Positions 1 through 10,330 of a DNA stretch of 64,000 nucleotides are shown piece after piece. Under the pieces are notes generated by a model, which was not told where the DNA came from, made no database searches, and saw nothing but the letters and a program-made list of their open reading frames with translations. The stretch is from Tetracentron sinense (Eukaryota > Streptophyta > Magnoliopsida > Trochodendrales > Trochodendraceae): contig CM026568.1 in assembly GCA_015143295.1 (NCBI GenBank), forward strand, positions 21,024,607 through 21,088,606, in the 5' to 3' direction. A program made the translations under genes and the position numbers. Each line of letters opens with the position of its first letter. Within the stretch, counting starts at the first letter, position 1.

Positions 1-982
1 TCAGGTCGGTCATAGAGCATGAGCTGCATTCAATGCAGGTGTAGTTAATGCGGATGTAATTAATGCGACATCAAGGATATTTCCATATCAGATTGCTTTT
101 CCGAGTCTAATGCCGTCCATAGATGGGCACGATTTCGGAAATCGTCCTTAACTGGGGATCAAAATTCGTCCTTGAAAGGGCACAAGAACGAAACTTGTCC
201 TCAATCATCCACGGGTTTGGACTTCGTCCTCTTTTGATCACGAATCCTTAATTCGTCCTCGATTGACCACGATTTCGTTACTCATCCCTGCAAGACTTGG
301 ACTTTACCAATTTTTCCCATTGCAGTAAAGACTAAAGATTAATAGTGGGTTCCAATAAAAAAACTAACTAGATAGACTTTAAAAGGTTTGCACGTTTCAA
401 TCCTTTCTTGCAGGAGATTGGAGACATGGAACTATTAAGACTTTAAAAGGTTTGCAGATCAAATATTATTTGATAAGATAAGATAAGGTTTTGAGTCATT
501 TAAATTCTCTATCTACTAATAAAGAGTCCTTCCCATTAATAATAATAAATTAAAGAGAGACACGTTTAATATTAATTTTTGTAGTGGGTCTGAAATCCTA
601 CATATTAAAAGCACTAAATTTCTAAGCAATACCACAAGTTATTAAGTTAAATTTTAATTAAAAGGTATTTTAATCCAAATAAAGTTTAGTATACTCCTTT
701 ACTTTTATTAGTAGAATGAGAGAGAGAGAGGGGTTAACTAATACTCTAATTTCCATTTATACATAACAGGCAAATACATATTACCAGGACTTTACTTAAA
801 TCAGCTCATCTCTTACATAAAATAAACCAAACTTATTATTATTATTTTTTAATGTATAATAAAGCCAACAATATCACCATCTCTTACATACAGTAAGAAC
901 AGATCATTCATTATAAAACCAGGCACTTTATCATCACCATCACACATGCTACAGTTGAATAGCACAAGTAGATCCGATCAAT
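1..982. other. Intergenic DNA downstream of PCR gene 1
   Basis: No coding exon is recognisable. Positions about 130-290 hold a loose repetition of a CGTCCT-like motif alternating with GATTTCG/GATCACGA, which looks like eroded repeat DNA. The rest is AT-rich, with a short (AG)n run near 718-731. The 3' UTR of the PCR gene should lie just left of 983; I see no single convincing polyadenylation signal. Confidence 0.4.
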
Positions 983-1793
983 CTATCGGCTCATGCCTCC
1001 TTGCACGACAGGAGCCATGGCCACTCCTTGAGTTTGCCTCTGCACATTACCATCCCATCCTAAACAAATTCAAAGAACCAGAACAAGACCCATCAGCAAA
1101 AACACAGCCAAAAAACATATAGAGAAAAATGTATTAATTGATAAAGAAAAAAAGATACCTATGGACATGTCGAATCCACGGTTCTTGAGCTCTCTGTACT
1201 CTTGACACAAGGCGCATGGCTCGCAACAACAATGAACAAGTAAATCGGGGCACGAGCCTTGTGTCAAGGAATACTGCTTCCTCAATTTTGAGCGATAACA
1301 ACACGAGTACAAGCAACCACAACCAGTCAGCAAAGCGATAAGTGTATAGATCGCTCCATTTGCTACACAAGCTGCAGTCACCAACATCTAAAATCAAACT
1401 TACTCCCATATTTGTTTGTTAATCACATAACATAATTCACTATCTCTAGAACTACTTACATGACGATCCTCCATCGACAATCTCAGAGATCTGGCCAAAC
1501 GTAATGCACGGACACCAGCATGTTATGCAACCTGTGAAAGGGTACTGTACTCATCAGATCCATTTGCTAGTCAACAGACTCTAATCGGAAGAAGAGAAGA
1601 AGAAACCCAACTTACAATTGCCTAAATCGGTGCCGCAATCACAGAGGCCGGTCTTCCAACGGCCTGGATGGCTAGGCTGCGTCTGAATGGCAGCAGAGGC
1701 CGGTACGCCGGTTACTATCGGCGCTTGACTGATTGGAGGAGGCGCCTGAGAAGTCGGGTACTTCTGATAATCAACTGGGTTTGATGAATGCAT
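983..1793 (-). CDS. PCR: PLAC8-domain protein, PLANT CADMIUM RESISTANCE (PCR) type, copy 1
   Basis: Four exons, 1793-1616, 1531-1460, 1371-1159 and 1059-983, all with GT-AG junctions, sum to 540 nt and 179 residues. Residues 1-59 are a Pro/Gln/Ser-rich N-terminus. Exon 2 gives the family motif CC-x4-CPC (C60-C68, split codon at the first Cys) followed by [11 protein letters not shown]. Exon 3 carries the hydrophobic stretch [19 protein letters not shown], then KLRKQYSL and the Cys-rich [17 protein letters not shown]. Exon 4 encodes WDGNVQRQ and the end GGMSR. Known family members are small plasma-membrane proteins implicated in Cd/Zn export or organ-size control; which applies here is not visible. 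The exon 3 acceptor (GACTGCAG) was chosen because it restores the SCVANGAIY junction seen in paralogues; reading exon 3 as an ORF from the nearby ATG would miss this. It is the only intact full-length copy of the three here. Confidence 0.9.
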
Positions 1794-1870
1794 ACTTGAA
1801 CATGGAGCTCAGGAGAGATGATCAATATCAAGAGGAGGTGTTTGGGGAAAAATGTTAGTTGGGTTGATAA

Positions 1871-1877
1871 TTTTATA
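1871..1877 (-). promoter_or_regulatory. Probable TATA box of PCR gene 1
   Basis: TATAAAA on the minus strand, 78 bases before the ATG at 1793. The surrounding block (about 1820-1880) is conserved upstream of the paralogues near 28940-29000 and 40070-40125, which supports a shared core promoter. Only TATA and spacing are visible; the transcription start is not determined. Confidence 0.55.
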
Positions 1878-1883
1878 GACTTT

Positions 1884-2008
1884 GCTACTGAGACCGTAAT
1901 GGGCCCGACCGCGCATGTGATGAGCGGTTCTCAAATTTTTCATATATCTGATTTTATGTTTTTTTTTTGAGATTCGCTCTTCACATGGTATTTGCGGTCT
2001 CACTAGTA
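1884..2008. repeat. Small fold-back element in the PCR1 promoter
   Basis: TACTGAGACCG near 1886-1896 is answered by CGGTCTCACTAGTA at 1995-2008, giving about 14-bp inverted ends around 110 bases. A related GAGACCG...CGGTCTC hairpin lies upstream of PCR copy 2. It begins within 10 bases of the TATA box. I cannot assign a superfamily or target duplication. Confidence 0.45.
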
Positions 2009-2447
2009 TTTCCCTAATTTTATAGCTAAACACAGTATTAGGAATAGGGAGGAAACCATCCTTGGGACCACAACTGTCATAATTCCACGAAGTCTTCAAA
2101 GTAACCCTAGCTTGGGGTTTTGAGTCTTTAACTCTCTGACTTTTCAAAGACACTTTTTTTATTTTTTATCTTTATGGAGGAGATGATATCTGGGAAAAGA
2201 TTAGAATAGAATATAGATGTATATATTGATTGGCTAAGGTCGATTGCCCTGTACGGCTCTTTCAGGCAACGGATTACCTGCCCGAGGGCAACACTCTTCG
2301 CGTGACGGTGGGAAGGCATTTAGGGAAGAGGTTATAGCATGAATTTCACGTTCCGTTGGGTGGTGTAAACACACCTCCCAAGCTGGCCATGTGTCCTCTT
2401 AAACACCTATTAACTCTATTTTAAATTTACCCATCCTTATGTTTAAA
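2009..2447. other. Unassigned upstream DNA
   Basis: No coding pattern or repeat structure is recognised between the PCR1 promoter and the Helitron. Confidence 0.4.
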
Positions 2448-4295
2448 CTAACAAACACCCTGTGCGATGCACGGGTGAAAAAGAAACAGAAAAATTAGAA
2501 TATCTTTAGAATAATGCATAGAATACCCATGATGATGAGAAATGAATAAAATTAGATGAAGAATATAAAAGATCATCATAAATAATATTAAGAATTAAGA
2601 AGAGTATTAACAATAAGAAGAGTGTCCACCACATTTGCAATATATACAATTATATTTTCACACATATTTGATTCTATTTATGAATCAATACAGACTGATG
2701 GAGCTTCTTTTTTTATATCAAGTAGCTTCATCTCTATTTTGTGGCAATCGTGAAAGGAAAAATAGCCAAAGATAATTTAGTGTTTTTTAAAAAAAAAACT
2801 CTATTCGGACAATTAACCGAGAGTTTTAGCAAGGAAGTATTTTAGTTTTTACTCTTAATGGATAATGAGACAGTCAATTGTTCCTAGCCAAATATCATAA
2901 AAAAGGTGGTCAAACAATCCAATTTATCCGTCATGTATTGTATGGAGTAAACTTTAGTGTCCTTAAAGTACCTAATAATCATACCATAGATAATCTCCAT
3001 TTGATTCTTTGATCTAGACTATTCAATCCATGGGACAATCCTAGATAGAAAGATTCCCCACCATAACTCCATTTAATTCTTTGATCTAGACTATTCAATT
3101 CAATCCATGGGACAATCCTAGATAGAAAGATTCCCCACCATAACTCCATTTAATTCTTTGATCTAGACTATTCAATCCATGGTATGATTACTAGGTAGAA
3201 AGATTCTCCAATAGAATGTTATTGGAACTGTGATATCTAGGCCCACTGACTAAATGATATGGACTGTTTGTTGATCGGCCATGTGCAAGGTTAGGGGATT
3301 AGGGTCCCTAGAATAATGAACCTGAAGAGCAGCATGTAGCATGCAATATAGCAGTAGTCTTCGTCAAGCAGATATAAATTGGTGATTATTGTAATTTTGC
3401 AATATCATAAATCATATCAGATTCAAAGTCTTGTTTCATGGTACTAAATGTGGTCATGGTTTTGGTGGTCGTGTGCAAATACATGAGACAAAATTAGTTA
3501 AGATGAAACTAAAAGAAAATAAAATTGGAATGACATGAGAATATATTTTTAAAAATAACAAAATAAAAATACACTCACCCATCTAATACTAAGGTGAAGA
3601 AATGTCCAAGAAATAAGTCTTAGAACTTTCAAACTTACCCATCCAACAGAATTGAATGGCTATGAATCTGTATAAGAAATCAAAGTTAGTTGTAAAAATT
3701 ATCCAGCAGAAATTATTAAGGAAATCCTTCACAAATAAACCATCCAAAATTTTTCTAACTATCTAAAAATTGGAATTTTACCAATTCTTGGTGAATTGTA
3801 AGTGGGAAACCATTGCTACCATTATTAAGATATACGGATAAGCTTGGATGTCATGATGGAAAGGGATAAATGAAGATAGGAGCCACAACAGGTGCTAGCA
3901 ACAATGCTGGTTCTGCAACATAGACAGAGATGGTCGTATCGAAGGGGGGAACGTAAATTGGTAGGAATAAGAAATAAATGGGTGAACCCTACTCTCTTAA
4001 ATTTAGAATGGTGAATGAGGCAAACATTTTTATTTTTTTTTGTAATAACTAATAATAAATGGGGAAACATAAATGGATGAAAATGAGAGAGAAATTGGTG
4101 GGCTACACTCTCTAGAATTTTAAAGGTGGGGGAGAGATAAATATGATGTAATGATAGATAAAATAGTGAGTCCCACCATTTTGCTTAGGTGGCTTCACAA
4201 ATGAAGAGTACGCTTAGGCGGCTTCCTATATAGAGAGCATACTTAAGTGATATAAGGAGGAGAGTTTTCACTCTGCTATATACTAGTAGAATAGA
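2448..4295 (-). mobile_element. Non-autonomous Helitron
   Basis: On the minus strand it starts TCTATTCTACTAGTATATAG at 4295, preceded by A, like the TC start of plant Helitrons. It ends TTAG at 2448, followed by T (the usual end is CTAG, so one base off). The hairpin ACCCGTGCATCGCACAGGGT lies at 2456-2475, about 8 bases inside the end. A/T flanks and no target duplication fit Helitron insertion between A and T. There is no Rep/helicase ORF, so it is non-autonomous. It carries a tandem repeat at 2995-3216. Other short repeats near 4190-4270 contain the word GGCTTC. An alternative is a chance match of weak termini. Confidence 0.6.
2995..3216. repeat. Tandem repeat, three copies of 72-77 bp
   Basis: Units start at 2995, 3067 and 3144 with CTCCATTTRATTCTTTGATC. 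The second unit has an extra 5 bases (a duplicated ATTCA) and the third diverges after CCATGG. It lies inside the Helitron. Confidence 0.85.
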
Positions 4296-4350
4296 TAACC
4301 TAGCCTTAGTTTTTAGAAAAATTAATCATGACACCTATTAATTATGGTTA

Positions 4351-4652
4351 AGAGCTGGGCCGCATGTTTTAAAATCCAACGACCACAAGTTAAAACATTC
4401 TTTAAAAGGTGGGCTCCACTTGTTGGTTGTCAACTTTGGTCTTTGGAATTTTCATCGTGCGTCCTTGGTTCTTGATTAGTACCTACTATCAAGAGTTTTC
4501 CATCACTTTCAAAACTCTTAATAGTAGGTCGAAAGGCAAGGACGCAGATAAAAAAATCCAAAGGTGGCAAGTGGCAACCAACAAGTGAAACCACCATTCA
4601 AAGAATGTTCAACATGTGGCCGTTGGATTTTAAAACATATGACCTTGCTCTC
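4351..4652. repeat. Long fold-back (inverted repeat) element
   Basis: The left arm from about 4351 contains GTTTTAAAATCCAACG (4366-4381). It is matched in reverse complement by CGTTGGATTTTAAAAC (4621-4636). Pairing continues inward through the blocks around 4401-4430 and 4565-4600, with the centre near 4487-4520. Nearly all 300 bases are palindromic, as in a MITE or fold-back element. No target duplication is identified. Confidence 0.7.
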
Positions 4653-5159
4653 GATATTACATGTTATCTTAAGAGTTTTCCATCACTTTCCTTAACTCAT
4701 TTTTATGATTAGATAATAGGATTTTGCATATCAACCGTTGAGTTTTGCACAATTTACAAATACACTATTATGCATAACAGATTTCAAATTAACTCAACAT
4801 TTTTCTCATAATAGCAACGAACCTCAAACTTTGGTTGCGTTAAATTTTTGGTATAACTATTAGTAAAATGATTAATATACTCTTATTAGGTTTCATAACT
4901 GTGAACAAGGATTTCGGTCTCCGGCACTTCTGTTTTACAACGGTTCCCTACTTACTAGGTTTAAACCAATTAAGATCAAGTTATTAGTCAAATACCTGAG
5001 ATTTAGTTTATACTAACCCAAGAAAGGAAAAGCTAAACTAGGGTTGGGCCCGAGTTGGGTGCCTACATACTCACATTGGGGTGAGATCAGACCGAGCGTA
5101 CTTCTGGCACATGAGCTCGTGTCAAGGTTAAGGGGTGTGTTGTGTGTGCACCAAGGATT
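4653..5159. other. AT-rich DNA grading into LTR-like sequence
   Basis: 4653-4890 is AT-rich with no coding pattern and repeats the phrase AAGAGTTTTCCATCACTTTC found in the centre of the preceding fold-back. From about 5060 the text GGTGCCTACATACTCAC followed by GATCAGACCGAGCGTACTTC resembles a word common near one end of plant gypsy LTRs. Confidence 0.35.
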
Positions 5160-5560
5160 GCTTAGGATCTAGTCCAGTAGACTAGGGTTGAGTTGACCGG
5201 GTTGGTCAAGTGCTTGGTTTGATTGGGCCCGGTAGGCCAAGGTTGAAGCTTGGTAGGCCGAGAAGGAATCCGGTAGACTAGGGTTTGGCCCGATTGGCCG
5301 AGATTAGGCCCGGTGGGTGAAGAGTAAGCCTGGTAGGCTAAGGGCTTAGTCCGGTAGACTATGGTTGGGCTTAGTAGGCTAAGGGTAAGCCCAGTAGACT
5401 TAAGGATTGGCCCGGTAGGCCTAAGTTCGGCTCAGTAGGCCTAAGGTGAGCCCGGTAGGCGAAGTTCAGCCCAGGTAGGCCTATGGGTAAGCTCGGTAAG
5501 CTAAGTTGGGTTCGGTAGGCCAAGAGTGGGCCCGGTAGGCCTAAGGTAAGGTCCAAGTTC
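5160..5560. repeat. Degenerate minisatellite (CCGGTAGGCC words)
   Basis: About 15 imperfect units of 20-30 bases built on CCCGGTAGGCCTAAGG. The minus strand reads as a repetitive LPGPLLAYR-like peptide at 5371-5664, which I take as a by-product of the repeat rather than a gene. Confidence 0.75.
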
Positions 5561-5629
5561 AATTTTATGGTTCTTAAATATTGGTTTGAGGATTTTTTTA
5601 GGGGTTTTCCCATAATTTCCCAAGTTAAA

Positions 5630-5960
5630 AGGGCTAACCATGGTGAAAACATGAGTTTAACCATGGTTAGTCAGATTAACCAAGGCAAGGCACTCTTCAA
5701 GTTGGATTTTGATTTAAAATGTCTTTTAGGGATTTAACCAAAGTTTAAATGGGCTTAACCATGGTTAAAAAAAGTGTTAACCATGGTTAAGCTCATCTAA
5801 CCATGGTTAGGCATGAGCAAGATCCATTAAATGATGGTTTTTGCCATTTGAGAATTTTTTGGAATTTTAGGGATTTTTTCAAAATTTTCTCAATTGGTTT
5901 GATGAGTGAAACATGGTTAACTCTTAATCATGGTTGATTTAACCATGGTTAACTCAAAGG
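5630..5960. repeat. Cluster of AACCATGGTTAA palindromes
   Basis: The self-complementary word AACCATGGTTA(A/G) or close variants recur about eight times in 330 bases, separated by AT-rich spacers. The spacing is irregular, so this is not a strict tandem array. Confidence 0.7.
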
Positions 5961-7309
5961 AAGGTCTGGCAGGGTCGGGATGGACCCCAAGGGTCATGCT
6001 AAGTCCAAAGGAGGGCCTCCATGGGCTTTGGGCCCACTATAGGGCCCAAAAATGCTCAAAATACACTCTGTCAGTAAAGGTATTACCGACAGAGACAGTG
6101 ATTTTTCTCCAACTGCACACCCCCATACCTGTGGTTGGGGGATGAGTTAAAGGGTGATCGACCCCTAGTTTTGAAGAGTGTTGTGAGGGGAATACAATGA
6201 GCCAAGAGTGGACTCCTGGGGTGGCCTGGTGTGGGCCCCATAGCGTGCCAAAGTGGCACTGTTAGTGCTCACATAAAATGATGAAGGTCGAGACATTCTG
6301 GGCATCTTGTAATTTCTTGCATTTTAACCCTAGTTAAACTTACCTAGGGTTTACGGGGTCTTCAGGTAAGAGGTAGGGAAGACCAAGGGGGTCCCAACCC
6401 TAGCCTTGGAGTGGCCCAAAAGGTCTTCGGGTGGGGTCCACAGGCCTTGAAACAGAAATACCCAGGGGTGTTGGTACTGAGTTTATCGACACCCTGAAAA
6501 TTTTGCAAGACTTGAAAATGCTCAACAGGGTTGGCAAGGGGTGGAACTAGGGGTTCCCTCATTGTGTGAGGGACCCCCAGAAGTTACTGGAACCTTTGGA
6601 ATACCGCTATCCCGTGGGGGGGGGGGGGGTCCCCCATACCTATGAAGGTAGGAGAGACCCCCCACAGTGGGTGCTTACGTGCGAAAAGAAATAAAAACTC
6701 CCCTGGAATGGACCAGGGGCTCACATATGTTAAAACAAAAGAGATAAAGGGGTAGGGGAAGCCCTACCTTGCTGCTACACGCGTGGCGACCGATCGTGGT
6801 GTTGTGCGTGGCTGTGAGGTTGGGTGGCGCCGCTGCCGGTGCTGGGGGAGCTGCTGGAGCTTCGGAAAAGCCTCTAGGGGATGCCTAGGAGTCTAAAGAA
6901 GGGTTGAGAATTCTTGTTTGTGAACAGAGCTTCGGCCTGGGGTGTTCTTGGAATGAGTTTGAAGCTTAGGGAGGTCTGCCTTTTATAGGGGAGGTTTAAG
7001 GGGACACATAAGGGATTTGCATAAGGGTAGGAGGGGCATCATGGCCTGGAGAGGCCACCTGCAGCAGGAGAGGGGAGGTGCAGGGCGTGCCTGAACCTAC
7101 AGAGGGGGTGGCGTGCTGCAAACTGGAGATTCAGTGGTGTCGGTAATGGAATTGCTGATACCCCTAAGGCTTTGGAAGTTTTGGGTGTCAGTAATTCGAT
7201 TACCAACACCTACCAGTTTTTTGCCCAGGCAGGCACGCGGTACGAGGGTTGGATTTTGAATTTGGTGGGTCTGGGCCCAGGCCGAGGTTTTGATCCTTAG
7301 GAGGTTTTG

Positions 7310-7660
7310 GACCTAGGGCTTGAGCCCTAAGGGCATAGGGCTAGGGCTAGGGTTCACCTAATGGCTAGGGCTAGGTTAGGCTAGGGCTAGGCTAGGTTTT
7401 ACCTAAGGTTAGGGCTAGGTTAGGGTAGTGGTTCGCCTAGGGTTTATCTTGGGTTTACCTAGGGTTTATCCTAGGGTTAGGTTAGGGTTACACTTAGGGT
7501 TAGGTTCTAGGGTTTGCTAGGATTACCTAAGTCTATTAGGGTTAGGTATAACTAGGGTTAAATCCTATGGTTTGTTAGAGTTACACCTAGGGTTTGCCTA
7601 GGGTATACCTAAGGTCCATTAGGGTTTGTCCTAAGGTTCATAGGCCTTGACTGGGGATTA
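7310..7660. repeat. Degenerate telomere-like repeats
   Basis: Dense repetition of TAGGGC, TAGGGTT and CCTAGGGTTTA words. These resemble the plant telomere unit TTTAGGG but are not a clean 7-bp array. They sit near the right end of the LTR-like block, so they may be repeat drift rather than a relic of a chromosome end. Confidence 0.6.
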
Positions 7661-7724
7661 AACATGGTTAAGGGACTTAACCCCGGTTAGCTAAGGGTGT
7701 AAAAATTGGGTGCTTACAATAAAC

Positions 7725-8230
7725 TCACAAAGCTCCTCTTTAACTAGCTTTGAACTATGGTTATCAACTCTTAACCTATATGATTAATTTTTTATTTTCT
7801 AAAAACTAAGGTTAGATGCTTTAAGCTTTAATCCTAAGGGTTAGTGAATCTTAACCAAAGTTAAAAGATTGTCCCCTCTTAACTTCCTTTACCTGTGGTT
7901 AAGATTCACTAACCCTTAAGGTTAAAGCATCTAATTTTGGTTTATAAAAATTAAAAAAAAATTAACATGTCACCTTGTAACTCCCTTTAACTGTGGTTAA
8001 GATTAACTAACTCTTATGGTTAAAGCATCTAACTTTGTTTTTTAGATTTTTTTAAGAAGTCCCTTTAACTGTGGTTAAGATTTACTACCCTTAGGATCAA
8101 AGGATCTAAGCTTGACTTTTATAATTTTTAAAATTAAATTTCCCCTTTTAACTCCCTTTAATTGTGGTTAAGATTTACTAACATTTAAGAACAACCAAAT
8201 AAATCATCTAACATTGGCTGATTTAAATAA
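7725..8230 (-). repeat. Mutator-like terminal repeat plus tandem GGTTAAGATTCACTAACC units
   Basis: It starts with CTCACAAAG and TTTGAACTATGGTTA, the terminal sequence of the larger inverted-repeat element at 49188-51559. Then come four or five units of about 100 bases containing GTGGTTAAGATTCACTAACC, AAGGTTAAAGCATCTAA and an A/T stretch. Orientation is opposite to the copies at 50840-51480. Confidence 0.6.
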
Positions 8231-8251
8231 ATAAATAAATACTAGGGTTAC

Positions 8252-8540
8252 ACTAAAAGAAAAGTTGCGTTTACTGACGGAATTTTACCGACGGCTGTAT
8301 TACCGTTTCTATAGAAATCTTATACCGACGGTTTTATAGCCGTCGGTGATATTCTGTCACTACTAACCAAAAACCTGACTAATTGCATATAAAAACCTCA
8401 TGGTATTTAATCATCGACAAAATTATAATATAGTGACATAAAATAAACCGTCGGTATGTTATATTAAATACCGTTGGTACAATATTCGTCAGTGTTTTAT
8501 ATTAGTGTCGGAATTACTACCGTCACTACAAAAGTTTGAT
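8252..8540 (+). mobile_element. CACTA-type transposon terminus, truncated
   Basis: CACTAAAAGAAAAG at 8252 resembles a CACTA TIR. It is followed by subterminal repeats of CCGACGG/CCGTCGG in both orientations at about 8276, 8325, 8338 and 8450. Another CACTACAAAAG occurs at about 8524 in the same orientation. No matching opposite terminus or transposase is found, so this is one end or a deletion derivative. Confidence 0.5.
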
Positions 8541-8943
8541 TAAAATCCCCAATCCCCTACGATCATTTCGTCCTACCCTGGAAGATTTCTCCCTACCCTA
8601 AAACAATCCGCCGTCTCCGTTACCGTTACCGTCGCCGCTGCTGTCGCTATTGCCGTCGTTGTAGCCGTATTCTCTGCCGGTAAACCCCCCCTCTCTCTCT
8701 CTCCTCTCCTCTCTATCTCTCTCTTTCACTCTTGCTCTCTATGTCTCTCATGCTCCCTAAAGTAGCATGAGCAATATCAATATCATAGCTTAGTTTATAT
8801 ATACTTAACCGTAATAGATTTACTTAACATAGACATAATCAGAGTGCAGAGCATATAACATGTCATAACATCATCTTAAATTGTGTACTTGCGTGACTCT
8901 TATTCATGAACTTGAACTTAACATATGCATAGACTTATATATG
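8541..8943. other. CT-rich low-complexity DNA
   Basis: CCGTCGCCG-like words at 8620-8665 are followed by (CT)n around 8690-8745. Nothing further is recognised. Confidence 0.4.
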
Positions 8944-9054
8944 CATGATTTATAGTGTATTTGTCCCGTCAATGCATAATTCATAGTGTGTTTGTCTCGA
9001 AAATGTATAATTATAGTGTTTTGTCCCGGCAACGCATAATTCATAGTGTTTTGT
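8944..9054. repeat. Tandem repeat, about 3.6 copies of 29-31 bp
   Basis: Units share ATAATTCATAGTGTKTTTGTC followed by CCGRCAAYG or a variant; the last copy is partial. Confidence 0.75.
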
Positions 9055-10330
9055 AACATAGTCGCAGTTGTAGGTAGCGAAATTGCAACGCCCGATTAGG
9101 ATTGGGGTGCATAAACTTTATTAGACCCACATCACACCTTATCAAATAGGGTGTATTAACACTATTATCAAATCAAATCATTTGATGAAGTGTTCTAATT
9201 TTGGTGGGTGCGCTTTATACCTAAGTCAAAGAGTGGTGGTGTACCAATCTATGTACATCTACTTTACACCAAATCAAATGGTGAAATAGGTGCAACACAC
9301 CCCCACCCAAACTTTCTCCCTCACACATGTCCGTGGATAGCCACACATGTTCGTGGCTGGTTCCAACAACCTTCAGACAGCCACAAATGTCCGTGGATGG
9401 TTCTCCCATCCTGCAGACAACCTTCCCACTTGATCCCGCAAACACCCCACTTGTGAGGCCTCTTGAACATTTTTCTAATAATAGGGGTGTATCATGCATG
9501 ATACACCCAACCTACATCGTACTCTCACCCATAAAGTCATCATTAGTCAATGATAATGATGACAAAGGTCGTCATTATCCACCACTCATTCTCTCTCCTC
9601 ACTTTCCACCTTATCCTCTCCCATTTAAAATTCACCCACTTTCTTCTCACGTTTTTGGGTCTAAAAGAGATTCAAATCTCCCATTTTGATGGGACCCACC
9701 TCTTATCTCTACCCAATTCTTCTCTTTCTATCCACTCACAAGCAACCACCTCAAAATTCCAATCTCTTGCGTTTTCTCTCATGGCTCATCCAAAGAAAAA
9801 GGGTTTAAAAGAGATTAAAAGAAAAGGAGAGAAGGGACTCTCGGATGTTTTGGGGGGCTGGATATGGAAGGAGGAGAGAAGAGAGATCTCTAAACTCAAC
9901 TCTCATCATCTCTCTCTCTTGATCCCTCACCGTACTCTCTCTCTCTCTCTTGGAAACTCTCTCTCTCTAAGTAAGATCCAAGGGACAGTGCATGAACAGT
10001 GGGCTAAACAAGGCCAAAAACAAAGAAAGACAAGGAGGGGAGAACCTCTCGGTTTCTTCATGGCAGAAATCACGATGATATTTCATTTAGGCTGGACATA
10101 AAAGAGGAGAGCACAAGCAAAAACTCTCAGTGGCTCCAAACAAGGGCTGCATACCAAAGACAGCAACCAAAGCAAAAGAAATCAAGAAACAGCAAATGAT
10201 TCTTGGCTGCCCCAAACAGATGGTGACTGAGAGATATCTCATAGAGGTCTCTCTCTCTGTTCTTTCTTCATCATGAACCTGTCCCACAGTGATTGAAGAA
10301 GTGGTAACAGCCCCAACGGCTTGAGACAAG
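9055..10330. other. Unassigned DNA with CT-rich tracts and a palindrome
   Basis: Several open frames cross this interval (for example 9550-10101 plus), but they are Ser/Leu/His-rich translations of CT-rich DNA with no domain. I do not call a gene. A perfect 24-base palindrome lies at 9485-9508. Confidence 0.4.
9485..9508. repeat. Perfect 24-base palindrome
   Basis: GGGTGTATCATG followed immediately by CATGATACACCC: every base pairs and there is no loop. Confidence 0.85.

Larger units (their letters stand above)
4900..7718 (-). mobile_element. LTR-like block, possibly a solo LTR
   Basis: The right edge reads TTGGGTGCTTACA at 7718, so the minus strand starts TGTAAGCACCC, a common plant LTR start. 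No gag or pol is visible and the left edge is not resolved. Inside are a minisatellite, a field of AACCATGGTTAA words, a G-tract at 6616-6630 and telomere-like repeats. The class rests on one terminal word plus composition, so it is tentative. Confidence 0.35.

Noticed and set aside
1134-1409. 91-codon minus ORF overlapping PCR exon 3
   Set aside because: Different frame from the conserved PLAC8 peptide; a shadow.
5371-5664. 97-residue repetitive LPG/LAY peptide
   Set aside because: It is the minus-strand reading of a degenerate minisatellite, without start context or codon bias of a gene.
9550-10101. 183-codon plus-strand open frame
   Set aside because: It runs through CT-rich repeats, gives low-complexity Ser/Leu/His peptide, and has no domain or paralogue support.
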